Positions 35,841-45,736 of a DNA stretch of 64,000 nt are shown one piece after another. Location of the stretch: assembly GCA_025529335.1 (NCBI GenBank), contig JAMYHX010000176.1:1-64000 (forward strand), in the 5' to 3' direction. Position 1 is the stretch's first letter. Each line of letters starts with the position of its first letter. Both the position numbers and the translations under genes were made by a program. A model generated the notes under the pieces. That model saw only the letters and a program-made list of their open reading frames with translations, was not told the origin of the DNA and made no database searches. The DNA comes from Rhizopus sp. PT2906 (taxonomy: Eukaryota; Mucoromycota; Mucoromycetes; Mucorales; Rhizopodaceae).

Positions 35841-36201
35841 TTCATATTTATTATCCAACATTGAATGCATATAAAACAAGTAAATGACAACTGTGAAACT
35901 CATCTCGCTGTCTTCTTTGATGATTTTGGATAAAGCTATGAAATGATATGAAAGTAGAAAAGAGGGTTCGTTGATGATGTAGACAATATCATCTCTAATC
36001 CAATGATCATCTTTTACTAAAGAAGAAAGGTTGTCAAGTGGTGTTTGTATGTGGAAAGATGAATACGGCTGGAATAATAATAATAATTTCTCTTATTTGT
36101 TCACTTGATCAACCCATTTGATACACTCATGAATAAAATAGTTATTAATTTTCCCTTTTACACCAAACGAGAGTGTTGTCCATTTACCGAGAATAGGATC
36201 A
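35730..36201 (-). other. Candidate coding exons of an unrecognised gene
   Basis: Two minus-strand segments, 36201-36105 (DPILGKWTTLSFGVKGKI...) and 36068-35730 (PYSSFHIQTPLDNLSSLVKD...), join in phase over an intron with GTGAAC donor and TTCCAG acceptor. The exon-like text continues open to a TAG at 35730. No start exon was found upstream, so it may be the tail of a gene or a relic. No domain recognised. Confidence 0.35.
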
Positions 36202-36572
36202 CTTTAAGAGTAAAAATAAAAAAGGATAATAGACCATTTGACTTAACATCACTAGTTCTTTACTTCTACAGAAGCACGTAGTACTACGGCACAATACCTA
36301 ATGTTTACACTTTGCTCTTTTAAAAGAACATTCTATGTTTGCATGAATATCAGTTGAGTTTGGGGCGTCACGGCTTCTTCATGCTTAAATAAAAACTGTG
36401 TAATCTAATGTGATATCCATGCAAGCGTATTGCAACAAAAGGGCTAGTAGAGTAGGACAAGAGACACACGCGAGATACCTTCATTTGCTCTATACGTGAG
36501 TAAACAGAGCATAGATTTATCTTGTTTACAACATAGAGCAACTATATTTCTGTTTATTATCGAAAATAGTAT
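35841..36572. other. Mostly intergenic
   Basis: Apart from the candidate minus-strand exons described at 35730-36201, nothing recognised. Confidence 0.4.
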
Positions 36573-37890
36573 TTATACAACTGGAGTCTTTTGCACAGCA
36601 ACGGAATTGAAAGAGACCAAGCTTTCTTTTGTTTCCAAGTCATGTTTATATCTAATTAGAAAGTCTTCCAATTCTTCCGGAGTGTTCACTCCTAACATTG
36701 GACCTAACACATCTTTAGCACTCTTTACTCCTTCTAAGCTATCCCAAATAAACATCTTTGCCGTAGGTGTACCAGAGCCTATTATAATTAGATACTATTG
36801 CCTTTGAATTTATCTTAATACTAACTCATATCGCAAGTCCTATAATCAGATTGAACAATCTTTATGTTACTATGTTTTGACAGCATCTTCTCGAGCTCAG
36901 CTCCTATATTTGGATTCTGTCCTCTTGATTTGCAAATGTGATGATCTGACAAAATAAAAAGTGAAATTAATTTCTTGGGACCAAAAAAAAGAACCATTTA
37001 GACTTACAGCCTAATACGACTTTATGAAATAAGCTAGAAGTGTCCTTTGGCACCTAAATAAAACAAAAGTCAGTATCCATGGGAATTGATAACCATAAAC
37101 AGCTTACTTTTAAGTCAAAATCAGACACTTGGATCATACCTCCTGGTTTAGTAACTCGTATCACTTCGCCTAAAGCCGTTGGCCATTCATTTTCTTCACG
37201 AAGAGCGGCCACAAAGAATCTCATATGAACAAAGTCAAACGTATTATCTTCATATGGGAGTCCTTCGATTACATTTCCTTTGGTAAAGGTTAACTGCTTT
37301 ACGCTTATATTCTTGTTGGTAATGTCGTCTATATCACAGCCATGGTAGGTACAATTAGGATATTCTTGTACCATGTCCTATCGTATAAAAGAGTAAATAT
37401 ATTAACCATGAGTTTATATTATTTCGTACCATAATCCATACACCAGATCCACATCCTACATCCAGTACGTTGATTCCCTTTTGAAAGTCCAAAACCTCTG
37501 TTACACTAGGTAACACATTTCTTGGAGGAAAAAATTAGCACAAGCCAGCAATATAAAATAAGCATTACCCTCTATATAGGTTCTTGAAAGCATAGTGTTG
37601 CTATGTCAGTTAGTTAGTTACTAATACATAACTGCAAAAGCGCTTGTTTTTACTCCTGTGAGCCTCATTTGCTCTTCATCATCCTTTGGCAACCAGTATG
37701 ACGATTTCTTATCGTTATGATACTCCCGTTTGATATTTGTAGTCATAGAATTGACAGCAGTTGCTGGATTGACTATAGTCGTACTCTCTTCGTGCGTGTC
37801 CATCGTCTTGCTAAATATATTTTTCTCTATTGTACTATGCTCACTTTGTACACGTTTAGTCCCCTGCGAAGCTGAGAAACGGCTGCCCAT
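36573..37890 (-). CDS. Class I SAM-dependent methyltransferase, paralogue A
   Basis: Seven exons, six introns, all in phase. Order: the first exon from 37890 ends ...EEQMRLTG, then QHYAFKNLYRG, NVLPSVTEVLDFQKGINVLD, VGCGSGVWIM|DMVQEYPNCTYHGCDI, ...GLPYEDNTFDFVHMRFFVA, VIRVTKPGGMIQVSDFDLK, VPKDTSSLFHKVV and a last exon ending VAVQKTPVV. Motif I (LDVGCGSG), the acidic residue of motif II (CDID), and the DxxH-like (TFDFVHMR) and TKPGG blocks define a Rossmann methyltransferase of Methyltransf_25/LaeA-like type. The N-terminal 60 residues are polar and variable. Substrate unknown. It is closely related to the gene at 56485-57785 with the same intron positions, so the two arose by duplication. Confidence 0.85.
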
Positions 37891-37896
37891 CCTTTA

Positions 37897-38166
37897 TTGG
37901 ATAAACTTGTAAACAAAGAAGAAAAAAGATCTTACCGTAAAAGTGTCCTTTTGGGAAAAAGTGCTAAGCAAGTTAGAAAAAGCTTTGGATTATTAATATC
38001 CTCCCAGTTTATTCTAATTGCTATCAGGAGGTGCTACAAAGCGCGCAACACTCGGTCAAAGCGAAAAAGAAGAAACCAGGAAGTGATACGGCTGTTTGAA
38101 AGTATGGGGATACAAATTATCAGATTACCTAACTCAAGGGAAAAGATGTGGTACATTGCTCTTTAA
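37897..38166 (+). other. Doubtful basic 89-aa reading frame
   Basis: Starts 7 bp from the methyltransferase A start, on the other strand. Very basic (KRKRRNQEVIRLF). No match recognised. A real divergent gene would leave no room for a promoter, so it is probably the upstream region of gene A. Confidence 0.2.
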
Positions 38167-38841
38167 GCCGCGCTTTTTTTTTATTTACAGTCAATTTTTC
38201 TTCTGCTGTTTGAAAACTCACACAGTTCTACTATAATATCTTCCTATTTAACAACTTGTTATACCAATATTTCGTCCTCATTTCAATAACATAATGATTG
38301 CTGTATTACATTGTTTAACATAACCGATATTGATATGAGTGGTGATAATCGTATATCAACAATAAAAATGTATCCTTGAAAGTCTGTAGCAATCAATATA
38401 AAAGCGTCACTCATGTATGCAACCATGAAAGAAGTAATGTTACAGAAGCACAGACGTATATGAGCCTTCAGAATATTCTTTCAAATGGCTCCTCTGTAAA
38501 ATTGTTATTGAAGGAACAATTACGTGAAAATGAATGAAAGCATCTCAAAGATTCTGGATGAAAGATTGAATACAATGCCCACAAGTACGGTTGAATGTAA
38601 TTCAATCTTGATTGCCTTTATGTTCACTTTAGAATTTGTACTACAATTCTCAAAAGATGCAAAATATTATTCTTGATCAACATCCATGGCTATCCTTGTA
38701 CAAGAAAACCTTAAATGGAAAATGCACCTATCCATAAGCCGAAAAAAAAACTGTTGAAGGGGTGAATAAAAGGTGTTATACAGTATTTCCAAAAATTACA
38801 GATACTGATGCCAAGAGTAAAATTCGCACTTGTTAAATATA
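38167..38841. other. Intergenic
   Basis: AT-rich, nothing recognised. Confidence 0.5.
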
Positions 38842-39244
38842 GGGAAATATTACACGCACTAGAAATTAGACTAATACTACAGACACTACATCTACCTATT
38901 ACCTATATGTAGACCAACAAAGCTTTTCAATGTGTGGCGTCAAGCTAAGAATGGCTTTACAAAGTCACCATGTTGGTTGATTTCTTTTCAAGAAGAGATA
39001 AAAAAGAAATGCTGTTATTTATTTTAATTTATGTTGTCAGTTGATCAATAAAGATGCAAGAATACGTGTAATTATAATAAATTCATATTCTTTACCAGAG
39101 AGATTGAACTGAACAAGCTTTAGATTAGGCAGAGACTTTGGTCATCTGACGTTGTATAGTGACAACATAGGTAGCGCCCCAAGGAAGCGCCCGTAGAAAT
39201 CATCTATTTTCTAGTGCATTTTCTGGTGTATGCAGTGTTCACCT
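38842..39244 (+). mobile_element. MITE family A, copy 3 (longest)
   Basis: About 403 bp. The left end GGGAAATATTACACGCACTAGAAATTAGA and the reverse complement of the right end GGTGAACACTGCATACACCAGAAAATGCACTAGAAAATAGA show the inverted repeat well, and both continue into CTACAGACACTAC / CTACGGGCGCTTCC. Inner sequence TTGATTTCTTTTCAAGAAGAG... TTATGTTGTCAGTTGATCAATAAA is shared with the other copies. No coding capacity. No clear target duplication was read. Confidence 0.75.
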
Positions 39245-40270
39245 TTCATCTATTACTGTGTTTTATTAAGTCAATTCATTGCGGTTTTTAAGAATGCATT
39301 AGTTTACCTTCGAATTCTTCTAGTGCAAATTCAGTCAAATCAAACGTCTCAGACATAATGAAATTTACAGAAAAAAAGTAAAATAAAAAGGGTGAGGTAT
39401 CGGTTGCAGTTTTGTTGTTGTTGCTAGTACTCGTGTAAATGTGTAGAATAAAGACAAAACAGTTGTGAGTCTATGTTTTATCCTTTTATTAAAAGTGAGA
39501 GGAGAAGCTCTTAGCAAAAAGAAATTAAGTTTTCCAAAAGTGGCCGAAATACTAATTAAGGTACATAAGATAAAATGTCTCTTTTGGTAAAATTATTTTC
39601 TTTATAAGAATATCGAATGATACGAAAACATGACCTCTTCGTACACCCGTATTACTGCTACCAACGATGGTTCACTTATTTATCAAAATTTTGTAATATA
39701 TCCTGTCCGGACGTCATTCCAAAATATTAGACAATACTATTATCTCAGACAACAATGAGGAAGTAGTTGATTATTCAGGCAATGTGTTGTGATTACTATA
39801 ATGGTATGTACTATAAGCAAATGTACTCTGTTTTTTTTTTTTTAAATAATTGAAATAACAATCTTTTGACTGCAGAGAACTAAAAGCCATTAAAACTATC
39901 CATCAGATGTTTTATTAATATGACATTTCTCTCTCTATTTAGTAATTTAAGAAGCTTTTACATATTTTAAAATCAAGAGGTATACCCCGCACTCTTTGTA
40001 CAATTTAGCTTCAATCATTTCAAAAGGCTTTACATCAATTAGATTGTTCAGAGAATAATATGCTATATATCACTCTTGTTCATTATTGATTCTAAATATA
40101 TGTTCATTCTTCTGAACACATTCATGATTAACACTTGATTTTTTATGCTACTGACAATATTATGAATTTCATTACAAAAAGGACACTATTTTAGCTACGA
40201 AATCATTCATTTCACTGCATTTCATTCTTTTTCTTTCTTAAAAAAGCTTATAATCATCTTTTTATTAAGT
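39245..40270. other. Intergenic upstream of the Fanzor locus
   Basis: AT-rich. No gene recognised. Ends in the start of the tandem intron-like units. Confidence 0.5.
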
Positions 40271-40593
40271 AAGTAAAAGCGTAGTTAAACTATTGGATGC
40301 AGCCTGTAATTAACAATACATCTAATAGATACACTTCTTTGGCTTTTATTTTCTAAAATCAATCTTTATATTTTTAAATCTACACATCAAGCACTTCAAG
40401 TAAGTAAAAGCCTATCTAAACGATTAGATACATCGTTATCTAACAATATATCTTGTAGGTTTACGTCTATCGTTTTTCTAGTTCTTTATATCAATCTTTT
40501 TATAAATATATATATTCATTTATCTAGAAGTAAGTAAAATTCTTTTCAAGCTACTACAGATAATCTTTAACTAACTATATATATATTCAATAG
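40271..40593 (+). repeat. Three tandem intron-like units upstream of Fanzor
   Basis: Units begin at 40271, 40400 and 40530 (spacing 129 and 130), each with (A)AGTAAGTAAA. Each has a splice-donor-like GTAAGT, a branch-like TAAC or CTAAC and an AG: 40271-40328, 40400-40458 and 40530-40593. Between them are about 70-nt spacers, also similar (ATCAATCTTT..., then AT-rich). The last unit ends 10 nt before the ATG. Fits a repeated 5' UTR intron plus exon. Confidence 0.75.
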
Positions 40594-40603
40594 GTATCTC
40601 ACC

Positions 40604-43053
40604 ATGGATGAAGGCTCCACTCCAAGCTCCTTCGATTCATCGGCTATGAGTACTTCTAGTTCCCTCGCACCCGGCGACCGTATTTTGGCTGTTAAATCCT
40701 CTGTTGATGGCATTGGTTGAAACGATATCCATCCTGAAACACTCGAAAGTTTCGCCGAACGTGTACACATCGCCATTATGCACGCCTATTCTTTCTCAAA
40801 ATTCATCTTCCTTCGGGAACTGCAAGACATGAATTTCAGAATACAAGAATATATCAACAAGGATTTTTTTAAAGAAGTACGGCTCTACATGGTCAATTAC
40901 GCAAGAGACCGACCTCGCGCTCAACATATCATTCAATATCGAAGACTGATCAATCGGCACTTGAATGATTACCTTGCAATCACCAACTACCAGAGACCCG
41001 ACTTCGTATATGCTCAGCAATCTGCTATAATCAAAGGCACCAAAATCTACACAGCTTACACTAACAATGTTCACCTTACATTTGGCCAGCACCTTCGACG
41101 TGCCGTTAACGCTTTATTTAACACACGGCAACGAATAGTAGATTTGAGACGAGTTCTGTCTGCACAAGGTATGGATGACGACGAAATCAAGCACCGCATC
41201 CGTCAAGACACTATTCTGCCAGCGCAGACATTCAAGCAGGCTATCTCACAGCAGCCTATAAATATGGAACAACTCTCTCAAGCGCCTATTTATATGGAAG
41301 CTCTTGAAGCTCTTCAGTCTGTTTTTGATGCTTATAATGAAGGCTACAACGTTGGCGAGCAGAGACTTTATTATGATGCCAAGCGTAACCCTGCCAACCA
41401 CTTTAAGGCCTTCTATCAACTTTCTCGTCTCTTTGAACATCTTGGTTTGTCCGTCTTCAATTGTTTTCCTCTCCGGTGTTCATGGTTCCCCCATTACGTT
41501 ACCATCGACAGTGACGTGTTTGATATAAATCATTATAATAACTCGAGTATAGTAAAGTAGAACATACATTCTACTTTACATTCCTCTATCACATCTGATA
41601 ATAATAATAACAATCACTATAGTAGCTATTAGTATAGCAATAATAACATAAGCATAAACAATGTCAGTGATGACAATAATATAAATAGCAGCCATAGATT
41701 CTCTACACAAACATAATTTAATAATATTCAGCTCTACTTAATAAAGAATCTAATTCGCAAGTCATCGACTTAATAGCCTTTTTACAATAACACTAAAGCT
41801 GAACACAACAGACAGCAATATTCTCTGCCAAAATATCTTGGAAATTCGATGGCCTAATGCTGTCGATAAACTGAACTACCGGGGCCGAGTTGTCGACCTT
41901 GATTCAAAAGCCCTCAAACCGCAAGAAGGTGGACAACTTAGATTCCGTGAGACTATTCAAACAGATGGTGTTGGTGTCACGGTTCTCAAGAAGAGATTCG
42001 ACAGGCAAACAAGATACACGGCAAGGTTCACAGTGGAGTATGAAGATACCTCCTACATCACTAATCTAACTCGTCGAAATCATCAAGAGATTTCTGGTCG
42101 ATGCGTCGCTGTGGACCCAGGAAGAAGAGATATGTTGTATTTTGTACACGAAAACTCTACACCAGAGCAACCAGTGCAATTTCGGTACACTAAACAACAG
42201 CAAGACAAGACGTGGAAAACCAAAAAGTACCGTCGAATCTTGCAAGATCTCAAAGCCCAGGATCCTGATGTCGTTCAAGCTGAGCAAGCCCTTTCTCAAC
42301 AGCCAAGCAGCACCGTATCCATAGAAGACTTTGACCACTTCCTTCAAGCCAGGTCTGAACAGTCTGCTGTTCTCAGTCGATTCTATGGACATACCATCAC
42401 AAACCATGATAATGGATACCCCCTCTTTCGCAAGATCCGTCTTTCAGCGTACTTCAACAAACAACGCGCCGAACAAAAACTTATTCAAGACTTACGCGCC
42501 AAGTTTGGAGAAGACGCCGTGTTTGTGATGGGAAACTGGTCCGGTCTCCATGCTAGGTATCATGAGCCCATCCGTGGCCTTGGTTTCCGAAGACTTTTCA
42601 AGAAACATGTGTTCCAAATCTTTCTTATAGATGAGTATAAGACCAGTAGGCGCTGTCCAAGATGCCACAACGAAATCCTTCACACGTTCCGTCGTGTTCC
42701 AAATCCACAACCATATCGACGTGAGCGATATCCTACGGTTGCCTGCCATGGTCTTTTAAGGTAATAATACATGAACCACTTGGATGACTTTATACTGATT
42801 GAACATTGCTTGTAGCTGCACCAATCCATACTGTAGACCCGTCATGACAGCACCAGATAGATATCGCTTATGGAACAGGGATGCTTCTGCTTGCCTCAAC
42901 TACATACACATCCTTCGTGGGCTTCGACGTAATGGCATGGTTCCTGATAGGTCTCGCCGGGTTGCTGTTGCTCCTACAAGACGTCGAAGAAGAGTGGACG
43001 ATCAGGAGCAACCAAGAACTAGAATACGCTTAGACGATGATTCTCCGTCCTAG
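40604..43053 (+). pseudogene. fanzor: Fanzor (eukaryotic TnpB-like) nuclease, disrupted copy
   Basis: Fanzor proteins are RNA-guided DNA endonucleases related to bacterial TnpB. The frame starts at 40604, has TGA at codon 39 (40718-40720), runs to ...HYVTIDS, is split by a solo LTR (41512-41810), resumes NILCQNILEIRWP, then an intron (42761-42815), and ends at TAG 43051-43053; about 680 residues when spliced. Marks: FNCFPLR; VVDLDSKALKP; IQTDGVGVTVLKKR; RuvC-I CVAVDPGRRDM; FGEDAVFVMGNWSG in the RuvC-II region; DEYKTSRRCPRCHNE plus CHGLLSC...C zinc ribbon; RuvC-III LWNRDASACLNYIHIL. The Arg-rich tail (RRRRR) may act as a nuclear signal. Fanzor1-like by size and fungal host, not certain. Besides the stop and the LTR the frame is remarkably clean, so inactivation looks recent, or an internal start (MHAYSF, 40778) was used. 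Confidence 0.88.
41512..41810 (+). mobile_element. Solo LTR of an LTR retrotransposon (copy 2), inside Fanzor
   Basis: 299 bp, TGACGTGTT...GAACACAACA (TG...CA), with the 5-bp duplication GACAG on both sides (41507-41511, 41811-41815). Homologous over its length to 10796-11098. Contains AAAGTAGAACATACATTCTACTTT (hairpin), a TATAAATA box (41680-41687) and AATAAA at about 41740. Removal with one GACAG gives ATC GAC AGC AAT ATT and restores the Fanzor frame. Confidence 0.9.
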
Positions 43054-43066
43054 TTATCGCTAGGAC
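43047..43066 (+). other. Perfect 7-bp stem-loop over the Fanzor stop codon
   Basis: GTCCTAG, loop TTATCG, CTAGGAC. The first arm contains the TAG stop. In TnpB/Fanzor loci the guide RNA comes from the 3' end of the gene and beyond, so this could belong to the RNA scaffold. That link is inference; a plain 3' UTR hairpin is the alternative. Confidence 0.4.
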
Positions 43067-43317
43067 ACATCTAGATGCCTTCGGGGTAAGTTATATATAA
43101 TAATAATTTTCTTACATAACTAACTGTATAATTCTTTATATTCTCTCTCCTTGGTACTTATTACTCTCATTTGTATGTTGTCTCCTTTTATGTATTTTAT
43201 TTTTAATCTTTGCGTAAATACTTTTCTTAATATGCGCCAATTATTTTTTTCATACACGTCATAATTTTATCCTCTTTCTGAAATTTATTTTTAATAAAAC
43301 AGTAAAATGATATATCT

Positions 43318-43484
43318 TCATCTTTCCAAGCCTCATTGAGGAGTTCTGGGCGAAACTAAGACATTTGTATGAAAATCTCTCAGTGACAGATTGTGACAAT
43401 TTGGTTGCAAGGGCTCGAAAGGTCGCTGAAGTATCGCTCCTGAAGATTATCAAGGATGAATTAGGCATTCTGAATCGTTTTTGA
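43318..43484 (+). pseudogene. Tc1/mariner-type transposase remnant (C-terminal)
   Basis: The frame FPSLIEEFWAKLRHLYENLS VTDCDNL... resembles the region around the last catalytic acidic residue of DDE_3 (Tc1-like) transposases (usual LNPIEEFWAK). Then, after a frame change near 43430, EDYQG*IRHSESFLN matches the common CQGWIRHS...F block, with TGA in place of the Trp codon. Dead fragment 270 bp downstream of the Fanzor stop. Confidence 0.6.
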
Positions 43485-44325
43485 ATAGTGCTTAAATAAA
43501 AAAGAGCTTTTTTAATTCGGCCATGAAGGCACACGAATGCATGAAATAGGCAGGTGAAACAGGTCGAAACTTTTGCCGCTCTGGTCAAAGCTGGAGATCG
43601 TCCATCAACTTTTCTACAATAAACTCTACAACCAGGATTTGCCTCAGCCACATTACCAATTGAATATCTTCCTCCGCGTGTCTGCTTTTATCTCACCCAT
43701 CAGAAAACCTATAACATTTATTCGCTGCTTATCCACGCAAATGGAGCATATAGCAATGTCTGGTCTCCTTGTATTGTCTTGATACTCCATATGATATACT
43801 CAGTATATAGCATCTCATTACCGATCTCAACTCCTTTCAGTAATCCCATAACGATCAATTAGGCCCAATAGTGATATGTACTACTCTCATCATCTAGCGA
43901 CGGGCTATTGATAACATGCCTTTCTCCGTTCCTATTCTCAACTCACAGCTTCTCAAGATTTTTGATCTTCTACAAGATGATCAAAACTCTGAATTTCCAG
44001 CTTAACATATGTCTTGTTGCTATTGAAGCATGTCTTTTATTATGACGTGTGCTGTATATATTTTTTCTAACTTTTACACAAAAAAAGAGGCCGTCATTAT
44101 CGTTTCACAAAGAAGCTACCAGGGATACAACTAAAATCATCCCCTGGTTTTCCAGGGAACAGGTTTGGTCCGCAGTCAAGTAAACAGTAGAAATATATAC
44201 TACAGACTCGTAAACTACAGATTTCTGTGGACTGCATGTAATGATACACACATAGGCTAAGCAGTTACGTTAGATGACGTCTTTAATTAAGCATGAAATT
44301 TATTTTCAAAGAGATAAAAAAATAT
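43485..44325. other. Intergenic
   Basis: Nothing recognised beyond possible traces of the Tc1 remnant. The local minus-strand frame at 43259-43651 is a shadow of it. Confidence 0.4.
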
Positions 44326-44586
44326 TTAGTAGCAGACCCATCTGTCACCACCATCCTTCTTGCATTGAGGAATAAAGTACTTAGTGGTGTTGTCTTTGGT
44401 CATGTTGTAGCAAGTGGTTCTTCCAAAATCGGTGTGCTTGCTGTCAGTACCAACCTTAAAGCTTAATTCTTGACAGACTTTTCTGGTAAGAACAGTAGGG
44501 CCTCTGGCACACTTGCAGGTCATGGCAGAAACAGCAGTAAAGTAAAAGATGGCGGCAAATAGAATGATAAAGAGCTTAGAGTTCAT
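44326..44586 (-). CDS. Small secreted six-cysteine protein
   Basis: 86 residues, single exon. Signal peptide MNSKLFIILFAAIFYFTAVSA, then a mature part of about 65 residues with six Cys (TCKCARG, KVCQEL, TTCYNM, PQCKK, WVCY), enough for three disulfides, ending right at the last Cys-Tyr. Two N-glycosylation sites (NMT, NTT). A TATA-like AAATATA (44631-44638) lies about 45 bp upstream. Looks like small secreted cysteine-rich proteins common in Mucorales. Role (effector, antimicrobial, surface) unknown. Confidence 0.75.
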   Translation of the reverse strand: MNSKLFIILFAAIFYFTAVSAMTCKCARGPTVLTRKVCQELSFKVGTDSKHTDFGRTTCYNMTKDNTTKYFIPQCKKDGGDRWVCY

Positions 44587-44630
44587 GTTGATTTCTGTTT
44601 GATCTGAAAAGAAGACAGGAAAGAGGAGGC

Positions 44631-44638
44631 TATATTTA
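44631..44638 (-). promoter_or_regulatory. TATA-like box of the six-cysteine protein
   Basis: AAATATA-type sequence on the minus strand, about 45 bp upstream of the ATG at 44586. This is close for a core promoter but plausible. Confidence 0.4.
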
Positions 44639-45736
44639 TGTTATTTTAAAGTCGGTACAACCAATTCTAGAACGGGTACGCAAATCACACTGCATTACTT
44701 GTTACTTGAATAACTGATCAATAGATTCACACACAATCTATTTAAAAATGAATTAGAAAATACCTTCATACACAATGTTTCCTTTTTGTTGAAAATTGTT
44801 ACCTTTCGGGGAGTACATTCATGGTTCACTAATGGGTACTCGTCTTCCAGTTATTCCTTTATATATCCGTAGCACGTAGCTCCCTTTCTTCCCAAGAATA
44901 TTGTTCTAGAAAAAAACACGCTGCATGATTGCACGTCATTGTATTCACTAAAATAAGCTACATAGCTTTTGGAGTTCTTCTAAGAAAGTGAAAGTAAAGG
45001 TATCCAGTCTTACCAATCAATCAGTGGATCAAAAGTTCTTTGCAGTTAAAGATCATAATATATGGCTTGTTATCTATACTTGCACTGTGATGTCTCTCTT
45101 TAATGCTTAGCAAAAAGTCAAGTTGGTATAAGGACCCTTTACAAATGTAACACGGACAAAAAAAAGGAATGCTGGGAATACATCTAAAGTACCTATGAAT
45201 ATACACTCATTTCAGCTCTTTTCGTCAAACGGGATTCCATTTAGTTTGATTTCTCATGGTTTGAAGATGGGACTAACCGTATTCAAAATCAGACTTACAG
45301 TCATTGAGCGTTATGTTGGCAAAAAAATATCGATGCATGGCCAAATTAATAGTTGGTTGAAATGCATCCTCATATTTGTTTAGTTTTTGTTTCAGCAACT
45401 TACTAATCGTATTTCATCCTATGAGCACTTCATCGTATAGAGTATAAAAATATTATAAAATGAAATGAGGATATAAATGATTGAATTAACATAAAAATAT
45501 ATTACAGAAGGAAGAGAGATGCTAATGACTGTGGTGATAGTGTATTGAGGCATAGGCTATTTAAGGGCTGTGATGTACGTTGGTTTGATTGATGGATTTA
45601 GAACTACTTGTTTGGGAGTAACGACAGTTTCTACCATCGAGAACTTTCTCTTGTTGCTTTTCAATGCTTTGTTTTACAATCCAGGATTTTCAAGCATATA
45701 ACATCGTCAAAAAATTTTCCAAGACATCAAGTTCAA
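44639..45736. other. Intergenic
   Basis: AT-rich. Short hydrophobic frames (45021-45206 minus, 45195-45383 plus) without support. Nothing recognised. Confidence 0.4.

Noticed and set aside
37897..38166. Basic 89-aa gene divergent from methyltransferase A
   Set aside because: Starts 7 bp from the other start, no recognised homology; kept only as a doubtful entry.
40271..40593. CRISPR-like direct repeat array
   Set aside because: Units are long, diverged and intron-like, with no short identical repeats or unique spacers; host is a eukaryote.
41512..41810. Long intron within Fanzor
   Set aside because: 299 bp, no GT-AG borders at the needed phase, target duplication on both sides and a homologous copy elsewhere show a solo LTR instead.
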